Shown here: positions 8,217 to 17,368 of the stretch, piece by piece
Position numbering within the stretch: position 1 is the stretch's first letter
Layout of the letters: each line of letters opens with the position of its first letter
Assembly (NCBI GenBank): GCA_913060975.1
Contig: CAJXVC010000002.1
Coordinates: forward strand, 248,001 to 312,000
From: an uncultured Gammaproteobacteria bacterium
Lineage (GTDB): Bacteria > Pseudomonadota > Gammaproteobacteria > Pseudomonadales > Pseudohongiellaceae
Length of the DNA: 64,000 bases
Direction: 5' to 3'
Made by a program: the position numbers and the translations under genes
Notes under the pieces: generated by a model
The model's input: only the letters and a program-made list of their open reading frames with translations
Databases searched by the model: none
What the model was told of the DNA's origin: nothing

Positions 8217-10937
8217 TTAATCCGTGAGTCGTTCTTCCAATTCTGTTTTGATGTCAGCCAGTAATTCATCAATCTGGGTAGTATCGCTCAGCGGTTTGCC
8301 GAATTTGTCGGTGATGAAGAATAAATCCTCTACACGTTCTCCCAATGTCGTGATGCGTGCATCCTTGAGGTTGATATCGTGTTCTGCAAATACTTTTCCG
8401 ACGCAGGCGAGAATGCCGGGTTGGTCAGAGCAGTTCACTTCCAAAGTAGAATAATTCTTGCCGACAGGGTTATTAAAAGACAGCTCAATAGGTTTGCTGA
8501 AGTATCTGTCTTTGCGTGTACGCCGCACGCGGGAAGGCGCCATTGGCTTGCTACCGTCGGCGAGGTTTTTTTCCAGTCGTGATTTGATCGCGGTAATGCG
8601 CTCAGGATTCTTGCCGACAGGATTGCCATTGTCTTCCAGTACTGCATAGGTATCCATGCAGTAGTCATCGTCTGAGGTGAAAATGCGGGCACCATGAATA
8701 TTCAAATTCAGTTGCTCGAATGCTGCTGTACTGTTGGCAAACAGATAGTCAGCATTAGGTGCATAAATAAACACTTGGGTTGCGCCGCCATCGCCTTGAG
8801 TAGTTTGCAGTTCGGAAACCGAAATGAGCGGGCCATCACCTTCATGACCGGCGATTTCTTCGGTATGCCAGGCGATATTGGCGGCTGATTCGCGAACAAA
8901 ATACTCATCATCAGCAGTGCGCCAGATTGCCTCGATTGCGGCGTCGTCAAAACCGCGCGCGCGCAGCATCACCAGTGCAGAGTCTTTCTTGTCGGCGATG
9001 CGGTCCTCGCGGTCGATGGTGTTATCCAATCCTTGCCGCAGTGCACGTCTGGTATTGAAATAAAGCTGACGCATCAGCGAAGCACGCCAGCTGTTCCACA
9101 ACTCAGGGTTGGTGGCACAAATGTCAGCTACCGTCATGGTGTAGAGATAGTCCAGATGTAATTTGTCACCAACTGTCTGGGCAAATTCGCGAATCACCTC
9201 CGGATCGGAGATGTCTTTGCGCTGTGCCGTCATCGACATCAACAGATGTTTTTCGACCAGCCAGGTAACCAGCTTGGTATCCCAGATGCTTAAGCGATGA
9301 CGTTCGCAAAAAGCGATGGCATCAGCTTTGCCCAGTTCCGAGTGATCGCCGCCGCGTCCCTTGGCAATGTCATGGTAGAGACCGGCAATATAGAGCAATT
9401 CAGGTTTGGGTAGATGACGCGCCAGTTGCGCGGCAATGGGGAATTGTTCATCGGCTTCGGGTAGCAAGAAACGACGCATGTTTTCAACTACCTGCAGTGT
9501 ATGTGCATCCACTGTGTAGATATGAAAAAGATCGTGCTGCATCTGCCCGGTAATCTGCCCAAACTCCGGCAGATAGCGCGCTAGTATGCCATAGCGTGCC
9601 ATACGACGTAGCTGCAAGGTCATCTGGTGCGGCGAGCGTAGTAGTTCCATGAACAAGGCGATGCTACGAATATCAACGCGATATTCTTCGTCGATCAAGC
9701 GCCGATTTTCCCGAATCAGGCGTATCGTAGAGGCGCGAATGCCTTGTATTTCAGGGTTCTGGCCCATCAGTACGAAAACTTCGAGCAAGGCAAAGGGAAA
9801 GCGTTGAAAGACTTCCGGGTATTTGGCTTCGATGTAGTTGTTATGAATCTGGAAGCGATTGTTCAGCGGAGCGATGCGGGTCTTTTCGTCAGCCCGCAAA
9901 ATAGCTTCGTCCATGTGCTGCAATAGCACATCGTTGAGTTCGCGCAGATTGGCGACGCAACGATAGTATTGCTGCATGAGTTTTTCCACGCCGAGACTCT
10001 TGTCATCGTCTTCATAGCCGAATAGTTGGGCCAGTTCTCTTTGTTTATCGAACAGCAAGCGGTCTTCGCAGCGACCTTCCAGCAAGTGCAAGCCATAGCG
10101 CAGCTTCCACAAAAATTGCTGGCCTTTGTTGATCATGGTCTCTTCGGATGGTTTGAGAAAACCCAGCTCAACCAGATCGCGAAACGAACTGGCGCCAAAA
10201 TTGCGTTTGGCTACCCAGGCAATAGTTTGAATATCACGCAGTCCACCCGGAGATGTTTTGACGTTAGGTTCCAGCGCGTAATCAATGTCGTGATATTTGC
10301 GGTGACGGTCGGCTTGCTCTTCCAGCTTGGCACGTACGAAATCCTTGACTGGCCAGACCCGCTTACTGCTGATTGCCGTCATCATGTCGGCATGCAATTC
10401 ATCAGGACCGATAAGCGTGCGCGACTCTATGAGTGCGGTCACCACCGTAATGTCCTTGGCCGCTTCCTGTTTGCATTGTTTGATTGAGCGCACGCTCTGG
10501 CCAATCTCCAGACCGATGTCCCACAGCATGGTGAGGAAGCTGGAGATCGTCTCGCTGTATTTGCGATGATTGTCTTTACGCGTGAGGATAAGCAGATCAA
10601 TGTCCGAGTGGGGCAGTAATTCACCACGACCATAACCACCGACAGCAACGAGGCTGATCATGTCGGCATCGGGCCACTGTTGTTGCTGCCAGGCCAGACG
10701 CAATACTTCATCAATGACAGATGAGCGGCCGCGAACGATGTGATTGATATTGAGGTTTTGTTTGTAGCGGTTGTCCAGTGTCTTGTCTGCCAGGTTAACC
10801 GCATCCCTGAGCACAGGAATGGGATTACTGGCTTCACGCACTCGCGCCCGTATTTCTGCCAGATCAATCAGATCGCGATCGGGTAAGTACTCGGCCTGAA
10901 CTTCCAGTTCAGTGATGGAGAAACTGTCAATTGTCAC
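8217..10937 (-). CDS. glnD: Bifunctional uridylyltransferase/uridylyl-removing enzyme GlnD
   Basis: The glutamine sensor that uridylylates PII when nitrogen is poor and removes UMP when glutamine is high. The nucleotidyltransferase motif GGYGRGELLPHSDIDL lies at residues 100-115, a central HD domain around LYIAGLYHDIAKGRGGDHSE supplies uridylyl-removing activity, and two ACT domains at the C-terminus bind glutamine (the last begins near SDQPGILACVGKVF). The 906-residue length is normal. Its ATG overlaps the map stop by 4 bases, so the two are translationally coupled. GltB and GltD, whose expression usually falls under the same nitrogen circuit, are encoded at 47-53 kb. Confidence 0.97.
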   Translation of the reverse strand: MTIDSFSITELEVQAEYLPDRDLIDLAEIRARVREASNPIPVLRDAVNLADKTLDNRYKQNLNINHIVRGRSSVIDEVLRLAWQQQQWPDADMISLVAVGGYGRGELLPHSDIDLLILTRKDNHRKYSETISSFLTMLWDIGLEIGQSVRSIKQCKQEAAKDITVVTALIESRTLIGPDELHADMMTAISSKRVWPVKDFVRAKLEEQADRHRKYHDIDYALEPNVKTSPGGLRDIQTIAWVAKRNFGASSFRDLVELGFLKPSEETMINKGQQFLWKLRYGLHLLEGRCEDRLLFDKQRELAQLFGYEDDDKSLGVEKLMQQYYRCVANLRELNDVLLQHMDEAILRADEKTRIAPLNNRFQIHNNYIEAKYPEVFQRFPFALLEVFVLMGQNPEIQGIRASTIRLIRENRRLIDEEYRVDIRSIALFMELLRSPHQMTLQLRRMARYGILARYLPEFGQITGQMQHDLFHIYTVDAHTLQVVENMRRFLLPEADEQFPIAAQLARHLPKPELLYIAGLYHDIAKGRGGDHSELGKADAIAFCERHRLSIWDTKLVTWLVEKHLLMSMTAQRKDISDPEVIREFAQTVGDKLHLDYLYTMTVADICATNPELWNSWRASLMRQLYFNTRRALRQGLDNTIDREDRIADKKDSALVMLRARGFDDAAIEAIWRTADDEYFVRESAANIAWHTEEIAGHEGDGPLISVSELQTTQGDGGATQVFIYAPNADYLFANSTAAFEQLNLNIHGARIFTSDDDYCMDTYAVLEDNGNPVGKNPERITAIKSRLEKNLADGSKPMAPSRVRRTRKDRYFSKPIELSFNNPVGKNYSTLEVNCSDQPGILACVGKVFAEHDINLKDARITTLGERVEDLFFITDKFGKPLSDTTQIDELLADIKTELEERLTD

Positions 10938-11707
10938 AAGGCTTCTTCGGTGCGCCGAGTGAGAATCTCACAGCCATCGGCTGTAACAGCCAATGTATGT
11001 TCCCACTGGGCAGACAAGCGTCGGTCCTTGGTGGTGACAGTCCAGCCATCTTTCTTGGACAACTTGGTGTAGCGGCTACCAGCGTTCAGCATGGGCTCAA
11101 TAGTAAAGGTCATGCCTTCGACCAATTGCAGTCCGGTGCCGGGGCGACCGTAATGCAACACTTGCGGCTCTTCATGAAAGATGCGCCCGATGCCATGTCC
11201 GCAATACTCTCTGACGATGGCATAGTTGTTGGCCTCACCATGCACTTGAATTATATGGCCAATGTCGCCAAGGGTCGTGCCCGGCTTGACGATCTCGATC
11301 GCCTTGTAGAGGCATTCCTGGGTGACACGGATCAGGCGCTTGGCATGATCTGGCACTTCGCCAACACAGAACATTTTACTGGTGTCGCCATGAAAGCCAT
11401 CTTTGATAACAGTGACATCGATATTGATGATATCGCCGGCTTTCAGAGTCTTGCTGTCACTGGGAATCCCGTGGCAGATGACATGATTGACCGACGTACA
11501 GATCGACTTTGGGAAGCCGTTGTAATTCAGTGGGGCGGGTATGGCTTGCTGCTCATTAACAATATAGTCATGGCAAATGCGGTCCAGCTCACCCGTGGTC
11601 ACGCCCGGCACAACGTGGGAGCCGATCATTTCGAGTACTTCGGAGGCGAGTTTGCCCACGACGCGCATTTTGGCCAGTTCTTCAGGCGTTTTGATATGAA
11701 TCGTCAT
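10934..11707 (-). CDS. map: Methionine aminopeptidase type I
   Basis: Removes the initiator methionine from nascent proteins. The metal ligands fall at the same residue numbers as in E. coli for four of five positions: Asp97, Asp108, His171 and Glu204, with the last Glu at 236. The substrate-contact motif NHVICHGIP lies at residues 74-82. The length of 257 is typical and there is no N-terminal zinc-finger extension, so it is type Ia. map is divergent from rpsB across a 549-base gap, a conserved arrangement in gammaproteobacteria, and runs into glnD with an ATGA overlap. Confidence 0.97.
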   Translation of the reverse strand: MTIHIKTPEELAKMRVVGKLASEVLEMIGSHVVPGVTTGELDRICHDYIVNEQQAIPAPLNYNGFPKSICTSVNHVICHGIPSDSKTLKAGDIINIDVTVIKDGFHGDTSKMFCVGEVPDHAKRLIRVTQECLYKAIEIVKPGTTLGDIGHIIQVHGEANNYAIVREYCGHGIGRIFHEEPQVLHYGRPGTGLQLVEGMTFTIEPMLNAGSRYTKLSKKDGWTVTTKDRRLSAQWEHTLAVTADGCEILTRRTEEAL

Positions 11708-11736
11708 TACTTCCCAGATTGCGGTGTGAGTGGTCT

Positions 11737-11769
11737 GAGCCCGGCGCTCGCGCCGGTCCTACAGGATAA
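11737..11769. repeat. REP-like palindrome upstream of map
   Basis: CCGGCG CTCG CGCCGG forms a perfect six-base stem with a four-base loop, flanked on one side by TCCTACAGG. Read on the other strand this is CCTGTAGGA followed by a GC-rich palindrome, the same layout as REP elements of Pseudomonas-group genomes. Only one copy is seen here, so membership in a family is inferred from form. Confidence 0.5.
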
Positions 11770-11883
11770 AAGCCGGTTATTGTAAAACAGACGCAGTGCT
11801 CGTAGATAGTGGCGGTTGGCTCGTACTTCATCTGGCGTGGGCTTCATAGAGTACAGAAAAGTGTGCAAAGGTGGTGCCTAGGA

Positions 11884-11985
11884 GATAGTCAGAGGTATCG
11901 ACCATGGCACGCCGTGAACCCATCCCTGGGGGCTCGAGTTCGGCATCCATGCCTCATACGGCCATGTTCAATACCTCTGACTATC
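11884..11985. repeat. 102-bp inverted-repeat element between map and rpsB
   Basis: The 15-mer GATAGTCAGAGGTAT at 11884-11898 is the exact reverse complement of 11971-11985. Inside are further weaker complementary steps (CCATGGC with GGCCATG, GCCGTGA with TACGGC) and a loop containing CCCATCCCTGGGGGCTCGAG. The whole can fold into one long stem. It looks like a dispersed intergenic palindrome or miniature element, not a simple terminator, since no T tract follows. Confidence 0.65.
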
Positions 11986-12062
11986 GCCTTTGCGAGTTTG
12001 CAGTGGACTTCAATCAAGTGAGAATTTCCCCGCAGGCCTGATAGTTAGAGCGCAAATTGCTT

Positions 12063-12090
12063 TCCGATTTTCGGCAATTGTGGTATAAAG
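12063..12090 (+). promoter_or_regulatory. Probable rpsB promoter with GC-rich discriminator
   Basis: TATAAA at 12085-12090 has TTCCGA 16 bases upstream at 12063-12068 as a weak -35. It is followed directly by GCGCCGCG, a GC-rich discriminator of the kind found at ribosomal promoters under stringent control by ppGpp and DksA. The position, about 165 bases before rpsB, fits known gammaproteobacterial rpsB promoters. Confidence 0.6.
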
Positions 12091-12096
12091 CGCCGC

Positions 12097-12256
12097 GCTG
12101 GAACGGCTGTCCGCAAGGAAAACCGGGATTTCAGCACAATAAACTTTATTTAACGTCGCACATACACCGACACATGTGATCTGGGTGCCTGAATAGCAAG
12201 AATTTTCGGGTTGATTCATGGGGTGTATGGAGGCCTAACCCGATTAAGGAAACGAC
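12097..12256 (+). promoter_or_regulatory. rpsB mRNA leader, probable S2 autoregulatory site
   Basis: The 5' leader between the promoter and the ATG is about 160 bases. Near its end CGGGTT (12207-12212) pairs with AACCCG (12237-12242), enclosing ATGGGGTGTATGGAGGCC, with the ribosome site AAGGA just after. In E. coli and related bacteria S2 represses its own rpsB-tsf mRNA through a conserved leader in this place. The stem is visible; the regulatory role here is inferred from that precedent. Confidence 0.5.
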
Positions 12257-13297
12257 ATGACCGTAAGCATGAAAGAAATGCTCCGTGCAGGAGTGCATTT
12301 TGGCCACCAGTGCCGCTACTGGAACCCCAAAATGGAGCCATACATCTTTGGCGCCCGTAACAAAATCCATATCATCAATTTAGAGCACACTGTGCCAGCC
12401 ATGACATCTGCGCTGGAACAAGCTGCTAACCTGGCTGAAAAGAAAAAGAAGATTCTTTTCGTCGGTACCAAGCGCGCCGCTGCCAAAATCGTTCGCGAGC
12501 AAGCCGAGCGGGCAGGTATGCCCTACGTCAACCATCGCTGGTTGGGTGGCATGCTCACTAACTACAAGACAATCCGTGGTTCCATCAAGCGTCTGAAAGA
12601 GCTGGAAACCCAGGAAGCGGATGGTACGTTTAACCGCCTGACCAAGAAAGAAGCATTGATGCTGCGCCGCGCCAAGGAAAAGTTGGAGCGTAGTATCGGT
12701 GGTATCAAGGATATGGGCGGCTTGCCAGATGCGCTGTTTGTGATCGATGTGGATCATGAGCGAATTGCCATCACTGAAGCCAACAGCCTGCGCATTCCGG
12801 TTATTGGCGTTGTCGATACCAACAGTAACCCGGATGGCGTTGATTATGTGATCCCGGGCAACGATGACGCGATTCGCGCCATTCAGTTGTACGCCTCTTC
12901 TGTAGCCGATGCCTGTGTTGAAGGACAGAAGCGTAGTGGTCCTGGTGCTGTGAACAGTGAATTCATCGAAATTGATGATGATGAAGCTGCTGAGGCTCCG
13001 AAAGCCGAAGCTAAAACAGAAGCCAAAGCTGAGCCAAAAGCCGAAGCGAAAGCTGAGCCAGAGGCGGAAGCCAAAGCTGAACCAGAAGCTGCCCCAGCTG
13101 AAGAGCCAGTAGCTGCAGAAGCTGACAAAGAACCTGTAGCAGCAGATGCCGAAGCAGAAGCCAAGAAGGCGCCTGCGAAGAAGAAAGCACCTGCCAAGAA
13201 GAAAGCTGCAGCCAAAAAGACTGCGGCCAAGAAAAAGGCCCCTGCCAAGAAGAAAGCACCTGCCAAGAAAAAAGCAGCTGCCGACGACGAATCCTAG
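12257..13297 (+). CDS. rpsB: 30S ribosomal protein S2 with long acidic/basic C-terminal tail
   Basis: Residues 1 to about 235 are a normal S2: [18 protein letters not shown] at the start and the conserved core through [25 protein letters not shown]. After that comes a tail of about 110 residues absent from the 241-residue E. coli S2. The first part is acidic, built of [12 protein letters not shown] units; the last ~40 residues are basic, built of KKAPAKKKA units like a histone H1 tail. The tail is in frame, ends in its own stop, and has the same codon style as the gene, so it is not an annotation artefact. It closely resembles the lysine-rich protein at 1.4-3.2 kb in composition. A hairpin-terminator lies between this gene and tsf. 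Confidence 0.97.
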   Translation: MTVSMKEMLRAGVHFGHQCRYWNPKMEPYIFGARNKIHIINLEHTVPAMTSALEQAANLAEKKKKILFVGTKRAAAKIVREQAERAGMPYVNHRWLGGMLTNYKTIRGSIKRLKELETQEADGTFNRLTKKEALMLRRAKEKLERSIGGIKDMGGLPDALFVIDVDHERIAITEANSLRIPVIGVVDTNSNPDGVDYVIPGNDDAIRAIQLYASSVADACVEGQKRSGPGAVNSEFIEIDDDEAAEAPKAEAKTEAKAEPKAEAKAEPEAEAKAEPEAAPAEEPVAAEADKEPVAADAEAEAKKAPAKKKAPAKKKAAAKKTAAKKKAPAKKKAPAKKKAAADDES

Positions 13298-13360
13298 CAG
13301 GGATGCCCTGGAGCCGGATCAGGGAATTGATTCGGCTCGCATCAACTCATCTATTGTCTG

Positions 13361-13386
13361 AAAAGGGGCGCATTGCCCCTTTTTTC
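13361..13386 (+). terminator. Attenuator/terminator between rpsB and tsf
   Basis: AAAAGGGGC / GCCCCTTTT with a short loop followed by T residues is a good intrinsic terminator 63 bases after the rpsB stop. A second hairpin GAGCCG / CGGCTC (13311-13316 and 13333-13338) precedes it. In E. coli a partial terminator between rpsB and tsf lowers tsf expression relative to rpsB; the same is likely here. Confidence 0.8.
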
Positions 13387-13441
13387 TAAATGATTTTGCA
13401 TGGCCCTCGAGGCGATGCCCGTTTTAAAGTGAGGCACAACA

Positions 13442-14314
13442 ATGGCTAACATCACAGCAAGCATGGTTAAGGAGCTCCGCGAGCGTACCGGCCTTGGCAT
13501 GATGGATTGTAAAAAGGCACTGTCGGAAGCTGGCGGTGATATGGAAAAGGCAATCGAAGATCTGCGTAAAGCAAGCGGTCTGAAAGCAGCCAAGAAAGCG
13601 AGCCGAGTGGCTGCTGAAGGCACTGTCATGACCAAAATTGCAGAAGACGGCAACTATGGCGTCATCATCGAAATTAACAGTGAAACTGACTTCGTAGCGC
13701 GCGATGACAATTTCCTGGCTTTCGCTGAGCAAGCTTTGGATGCAGCATTTGCCAATAAAGAAGCTGATATCGCAGCAATCCTGGAAGGTGGCATCGAAGA
13801 TGCGCGTCAGGCTCTGGTGCAGAAGATCGGTGAGAACATCAATCTGCGTCGCCTCGATCGTCTGGTTTTCGAAGATGCCAATGACGGTATTGTGGAAAGC
13901 TATGTGCACGGCAATAACCAAATCGCCGTTTTGGTGGCACTGAAAGGCGGAGATGAATCTCTGGCGCGCGACGTTGCCATGCATATCGCTGCGGTTAATC
14001 CTCTGTGCGTACGCGCTGAAGACGTACCAGAAGATGTGCTGGCCAAGGAATCTGAAATATACTCTGCACAGGCCCGTGAGAGCGGTAAGCCGGAAGAAAT
14101 TATCGAAAAGATGATTTCCGGCCGTTTGCGCAAGTTTATAGCGGAAATCAGCCTTCTGGAGCAGCCATTCGTCAAAGACCCGGACACCAAGGTTGCTGAC
14201 TTGCTGAAAGAAGCTGGTGCGGATATCGTCAGCTTTGTTCGTTATGAAGTAGGGGAAGGTATTGAGAAAGAGGAGGAAGACTTCGCTGCAGAAGTAGCTG
14301 CTCAACTCAATTAA
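13442..14314 (+). CDS. tsf: Elongation factor Ts
   Basis: Guanine nucleotide exchange factor for EF-Tu. The N-terminal UBA-like domain ([20 protein letters not shown]) is followed by the TDFVAR motif at residues 82-87 that contacts the EF-Tu nucleotide site, and then the two core subdomains. Length of 290 residues is typical. ATG at 13442 has GAGG 8 bases upstream. It follows rpsB after a partial terminator and precedes pyrH by 23 bases. Confidence 0.98.
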   Translation: MANITASMVKELRERTGLGMMDCKKALSEAGGDMEKAIEDLRKASGLKAAKKASRVAAEGTVMTKIAEDGNYGVIIEINSETDFVARDDNFLAFAEQALDAAFANKEADIAAILEGGIEDARQALVQKIGENINLRRLDRLVFEDANDGIVESYVHGNNQIAVLVALKGGDESLARDVAMHIAAVNPLCVRAEDVPEDVLAKESEIYSAQARESGKPEEIIEKMISGRLRKFIAEISLLEQPFVKDPDTKVADLLKEAGADIVSFVRYEVGEGIEKEEEDFAAEVAAQLN

Positions 14315-14337
14315 TCCCCAACAAAGGATCAATCGAC

Positions 14338-15057
14338 ATGCCAAAGAAGGAACGCAAATATAATCGCATCCTGCTTAAACTCAGCGGTGAAGCGCTGACT
14401 GGTGAAGCAGAATTTGGCATTGATCCGAAAGTCCTGGACCGAATGGCTGTCGAAGTTGGGCAGCTAATCGGCCTGGGAGTTGAAGTCGGTATGGTGATCG
14501 GTGGTGGTAATCTGTTTCGTGGTGCCATGTTGCACGCCGCGGGAATGGAGCGCGTCACTGGAGACCATATGGGTATGCTGGCGACCGTGATGAATGCGTT
14601 GGCCATGCGCGATGCACTTGAACGTGCCAATATCCCAACCCGTGTTATGTCGGCCATTCAAATGAGTGGTGTGGTGGAACACTATGATCGCCGCAATGCC
14701 ATCAGGCACCTCACTTCCGGCGATGTTGTTATCTTTTCTGCCGGTACCGGCAACCCCTTTTTTACTACTGACTCCGCGGCTTGCTTGCGTGGCATTGAGA
14801 TTGATGCCGATTTGATACTCAAGGCAACCAAGGTAGATGGAGTCTATTCTGACGATCCCGCAATCAATCCTGATGCCGTGAAATTCGATCGGCTTACCTA
14901 TGATGATGTCATCGACAAGAAGCTGGGTGTGATGGACTTGACTGCGATCTGTTTGAGCCGCGATCACCATGTGCCGATCAAGGTATTCAATATGAATCGT
15001 CCGGGTGCATTGCTGGAAAATGTGATGGGTCAGCCGGACGGCACGTTGATCGAATAA
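14338..15057 (+). CDS. pyrH: Uridylate kinase
   Basis: Phosphorylates UMP to UDP with ATP. It belongs to the amino acid kinase superfamily: [10 protein letters not shown] at the N-terminus, the glycine-rich [10 protein letters not shown], and the bacterial UMP kinase segment [19 protein letters not shown] are present. 239 residues is the usual size. It lies between tsf and frr as in most gammaproteobacteria. RBS AAAGGA precedes the ATG. Confidence 0.98.
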   Translation: MPKKERKYNRILLKLSGEALTGEAEFGIDPKVLDRMAVEVGQLIGLGVEVGMVIGGGNLFRGAMLHAAGMERVTGDHMGMLATVMNALAMRDALERANIPTRVMSAIQMSGVVEHYDRRNAIRHLTSGDVVIFSAGTGNPFFTTDSAACLRGIEIDADLILKATKVDGVYSDDPAINPDAVKFDRLTYDDVIDKKLGVMDLTAICLSRDHHVPIKVFNMNRPGALLENVMGQPDGTLIE

Positions 15058-15117
15058 AAACGCCTCGTTTAAGTATCACAAGAGTGCGTAGCGTATAGAA
15101 ATTCAGGAGAGCAAAAA

Positions 15118-15675
15118 ATGATCAATGATATTATCAAGGATGCTGAAGACAGGATGCAGAAGAGCCTGTCTGCCCTTGAGGATGCTTTCAAACGTATCCG
15201 CACCGGACGTGCTCACCCGAGCTTACTCGATTCGGTCATGGTTTCTTACTACGGCGCCGACACGCCGCTAAGCCAGTTGGCCAATATCAATGTCGAAGAA
15301 GGCCGTTCGCTACTGATTTCACCCTGGGAAAAGCCCATGATTGGCGAAATCGAAAAGGCCATAATGAAGTCTGATCTGGGTCTGAATCCGTCCAATAATG
15401 GCGATACCATTCGCGTCCCCATGCCGCCGTTGACTGAAGAAACGCGTCGCGAATACACCAAGCAGGCCAAGGGCGAGGCCGAGAACGCGCGGATAGCAAT
15501 TCGTAATATCCGCCGAGATGCGAATTCAGATTTAAAGGATCTGGAAAAAGAAAAGGAAATTAGCGAAGACGAACAACGTCGCGCTGAAGAGCAAGTGCAA
15601 AAGCTGACCGACAAGTACATAGCCAATGTGGAAAGTACTTATCAGGAGAAAGAAACAGACCTGTTAAGTATCTAG
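15118..15675 (+). CDS. frr: Ribosome recycling factor
   Basis: Splits post-termination ribosomes with EF-G. The 185-residue protein is the standard tRNA-shaped two-domain factor: MINDIIKDAEDRMQKSLSAL, the conserved RTGRAHPSLLD, and the C-terminal helix with RRDANSDLKDLEKEKEISED. The ATG at 15118 has CAGGAG upstream. It follows pyrH by 60 bases and precedes uppS by 75. Confidence 0.98.
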   Translation: MINDIIKDAEDRMQKSLSALEDAFKRIRTGRAHPSLLDSVMVSYYGADTPLSQLANINVEEGRSLLISPWEKPMIGEIEKAIMKSDLGLNPSNNGDTIRVPMPPLTEETRREYTKQAKGEAENARIAIRNIRRDANSDLKDLEKEKEISEDEQRRAEEQVQKLTDKYIANVESTYQEKETDLLSI

Positions 15676-15750
15676 AAGCGATGATAAAGCTTCACAAATT
15701 CTCAAAAGGCATCCTTCAGGTTGTCTGCGCAGTAATGGCAATAAAGTCGA

Positions 15751-16500
15751 ATGACACCTGACTCTACTCCACATCTTCCCGAGCATGTTGCCATCATTAT
15801 GGATGGCAACAATCGCTGGGCTAAAAATCGCGACCTCCCTACCAAGTCCGGCCATCGACATGGTGCCGAAGTGGCACGGACAATCGTTAATTCTTGCGTT
15901 CGCCGAAATATCAAAACCCTGACTCTGTTCGCCTTCAGTAGTGAAAACTGGCTGCGGCCGTCGCGAGAAGTACAAGGCTTGATGGCGTTGTTTCTGTCTG
16001 TTCTCAAGCACCACGAAATCATGCAGATGCATCGCAACAATGTGAAACTGAAATTTGTTGGCAACCGCTCAGATTTTTCGGCCAAGTTACAATCAAACAT
16101 GCGTGATGTTGAAGAGCTCACCGCAAACAATACTGGCACTACGGTTATCGTTGCAGCCGATTATGGTGGCCGGTGGGACATTGCGATGGCGGCGCAAAAA
16201 ATGGCTGCTGAAGTGAAAGCAGGTCGTTTGGACCCTGAAGCTATCGATACTGATCTGTTGCATCAATATACCAGCCTTTCTGATTACCCTGACCCTGATT
16301 TGTGTATTAGAACTGGTGGGGAACGCCGCATCAGTAATTTTTTGCTCTGGCAATTTGCCTACACAGAATTGTTCTTTACAGAATGTTATTGGCCCGACTT
16401 CAATGATCAGCAATTTCAGCTGGCGCTGGATGATTTTGCCAATCGCCAACGCCGCTTTGGCGGTCACGACAGCAACCAGTTGTCGCACTCAGATGAGTAG
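15751..16500 (+). CDS. uppS: Undecaprenyl diphosphate synthase (cis-prenyltransferase)
   Basis: Condenses eight isopentenyl diphosphates onto farnesyl diphosphate in cis configuration to make the C55 lipid carrier. Catalytic MDGNNRWAK with Asp18 is present, as are FAFSSENW and the C-terminal motif RTGGERRISNFLLWQ (most homologues read RTSGE; the Gly is a mild substitution). 249 residues is typical. The ATG has only a weak AAAG ribosome site. The stop overlaps the start of cdsA. Together with uppP and the DUF368 gene it covers synthesis, dephosphorylation and probable recycling of the carrier. Confidence 0.97.
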   Translation: MTPDSTPHLPEHVAIIMDGNNRWAKNRDLPTKSGHRHGAEVARTIVNSCVRRNIKTLTLFAFSSENWLRPSREVQGLMALFLSVLKHHEIMQMHRNNVKLKFVGNRSDFSAKLQSNMRDVEELTANNTGTTVIVAADYGGRWDIAMAAQKMAAEVKAGRLDPEAIDTDLLHQYTSLSDYPDPDLCIRTGGERRISNFLLWQFAYTELFFTECYWPDFNDQQFQLALDDFANRQRRFGGHDSNQLSHSDE

Positions 16501-17368
16501 TCCACTACGACAACGAGTCGTGACTGCCCTGATTCTGCTCTTGGGGTTGGTGGCGGCAACTACACTGCTATCGCCATTCGGTTTTGCGGTGCTTATTGCT
16601 GTCGTACTCGTGCTTGCGGCATGGGAATGGGCCGGGTTTATAGAAATCGAGAAGCGCCGCTCCAAAACCGGTTTCATGGTGACTATGGTAGTGATGATCG
16701 CCGGTCTGTTTTTCTTGCTGGGCGTACGACCAGGCTCTGAGACCATGGACGGTTTGCGAGCGTCGCTGATTCTCGGGCTGGGATTGCTGTTCTGGTTATT
16801 GGCGTTTGTCATGCTTTGGGGCTATCCGGAAAACGCCAGTCAGTGGAACAATAAATCCAAGATTGCCCTGATGGGACTCTTCGCGCTGTTGCCGACCTGG
16901 GTGGGACTGGTGACGCTCAAGTATTTGCTACCCAACGGCTATCTGGTAATCGGTTTGATTGTGATGGTGGCGGCAGTTGATGTCGGCGCCTATTTTTTTG
17001 GCATGGCACTGGGCAATACCAAGTTGGCTCCAAAGCTGAGTCCGAACAAATCCTGGGAAGGTGTGTGGGGTGGGTTGCTCACCTGTTTTACCCTTGGCCT
17101 GATTTTGGTCTGGGCGCTGAACGAATATGTAATCAGCTTGCAGCAGGGGCAGCGCATTGCCTTGATACTGCTCAGCCTGACCGTGACGTTTTTTGGAGTA
17201 ACCGGGGACCTTGTCGAAAGCATGCTCAAGCGTAACTGCCAGATCAAAGACAGCGGTAGTCTGCTACCGGGCCATGGTGGCTTGCTCGACCGCGTTGACG
17301 GGTTAATGGCAGTGACTCCGGCATTCGTGCTTATTGTGCTGATGACTCTTACGGATATTGGCCCATGA
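16493..17368 (+). CDS. cdsA: Phosphatidate cytidylyltransferase
   Basis: Makes CDP-diacylglycerol from phosphatidic acid and CTP, the branch point for all phospholipids. The protein has about eight hydrophobic segments and ends with the CDS signature region beginning GDLVESMLKRNCQIKDSG and LLPGHGGLLDRVDG. The ATG at 16493 overlaps the end of uppS by 8 bases and gives a 291-residue protein, close to the usual 285; a longer reading begins inside uppS and is unlikely. Its stop overlaps the ATG of dxr by 4 bases, so uppS-cdsA-dxr are tightly coupled. Confidence 0.95.
   Translation: MSSPLRQRVVTALILLLGLVAATTLLSPFGFAVLIAVVLVLAAWEWAGFIEIEKRRSKTGFMVTMVVMIAGLFFLLGVRPGSETMDGLRASLILGLGLLFWLLAFVMLWGYPENASQWNNKSKIALMGLFALLPTWVGLVTLKYLLPNGYLVIGLIVMVAAVDVGAYFFGMALGNTKLAPKLSPNKSWEGVWGGLLTCFTLGLILVWALNEYVISLQQGQRIALILLSLTVTFFGVTGDLVESMLKRNCQIKDSGSLLPGHGGLLDRVDGLMAVTPAFVLIVLMTLTDIGP

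Noticed and set aside
10931..11785. 284-residue plus-strand ORF over map
   Set aside because: It is antisense to the map coding sequence, which has all metal ligands in place. No homology is recognisable and it crosses a repeat.
12965..13297. S2 tail as a frameshift or separate gene
   Set aside because: The tail continues in the same frame without stop, shares codon style with S2, and ends 63 bases before a terminator.
13424..14344. 306-residue minus-strand ORF over tsf
   Set aside because: Antisense to tsf; composition rich in Cys, Phe and His with no motif.
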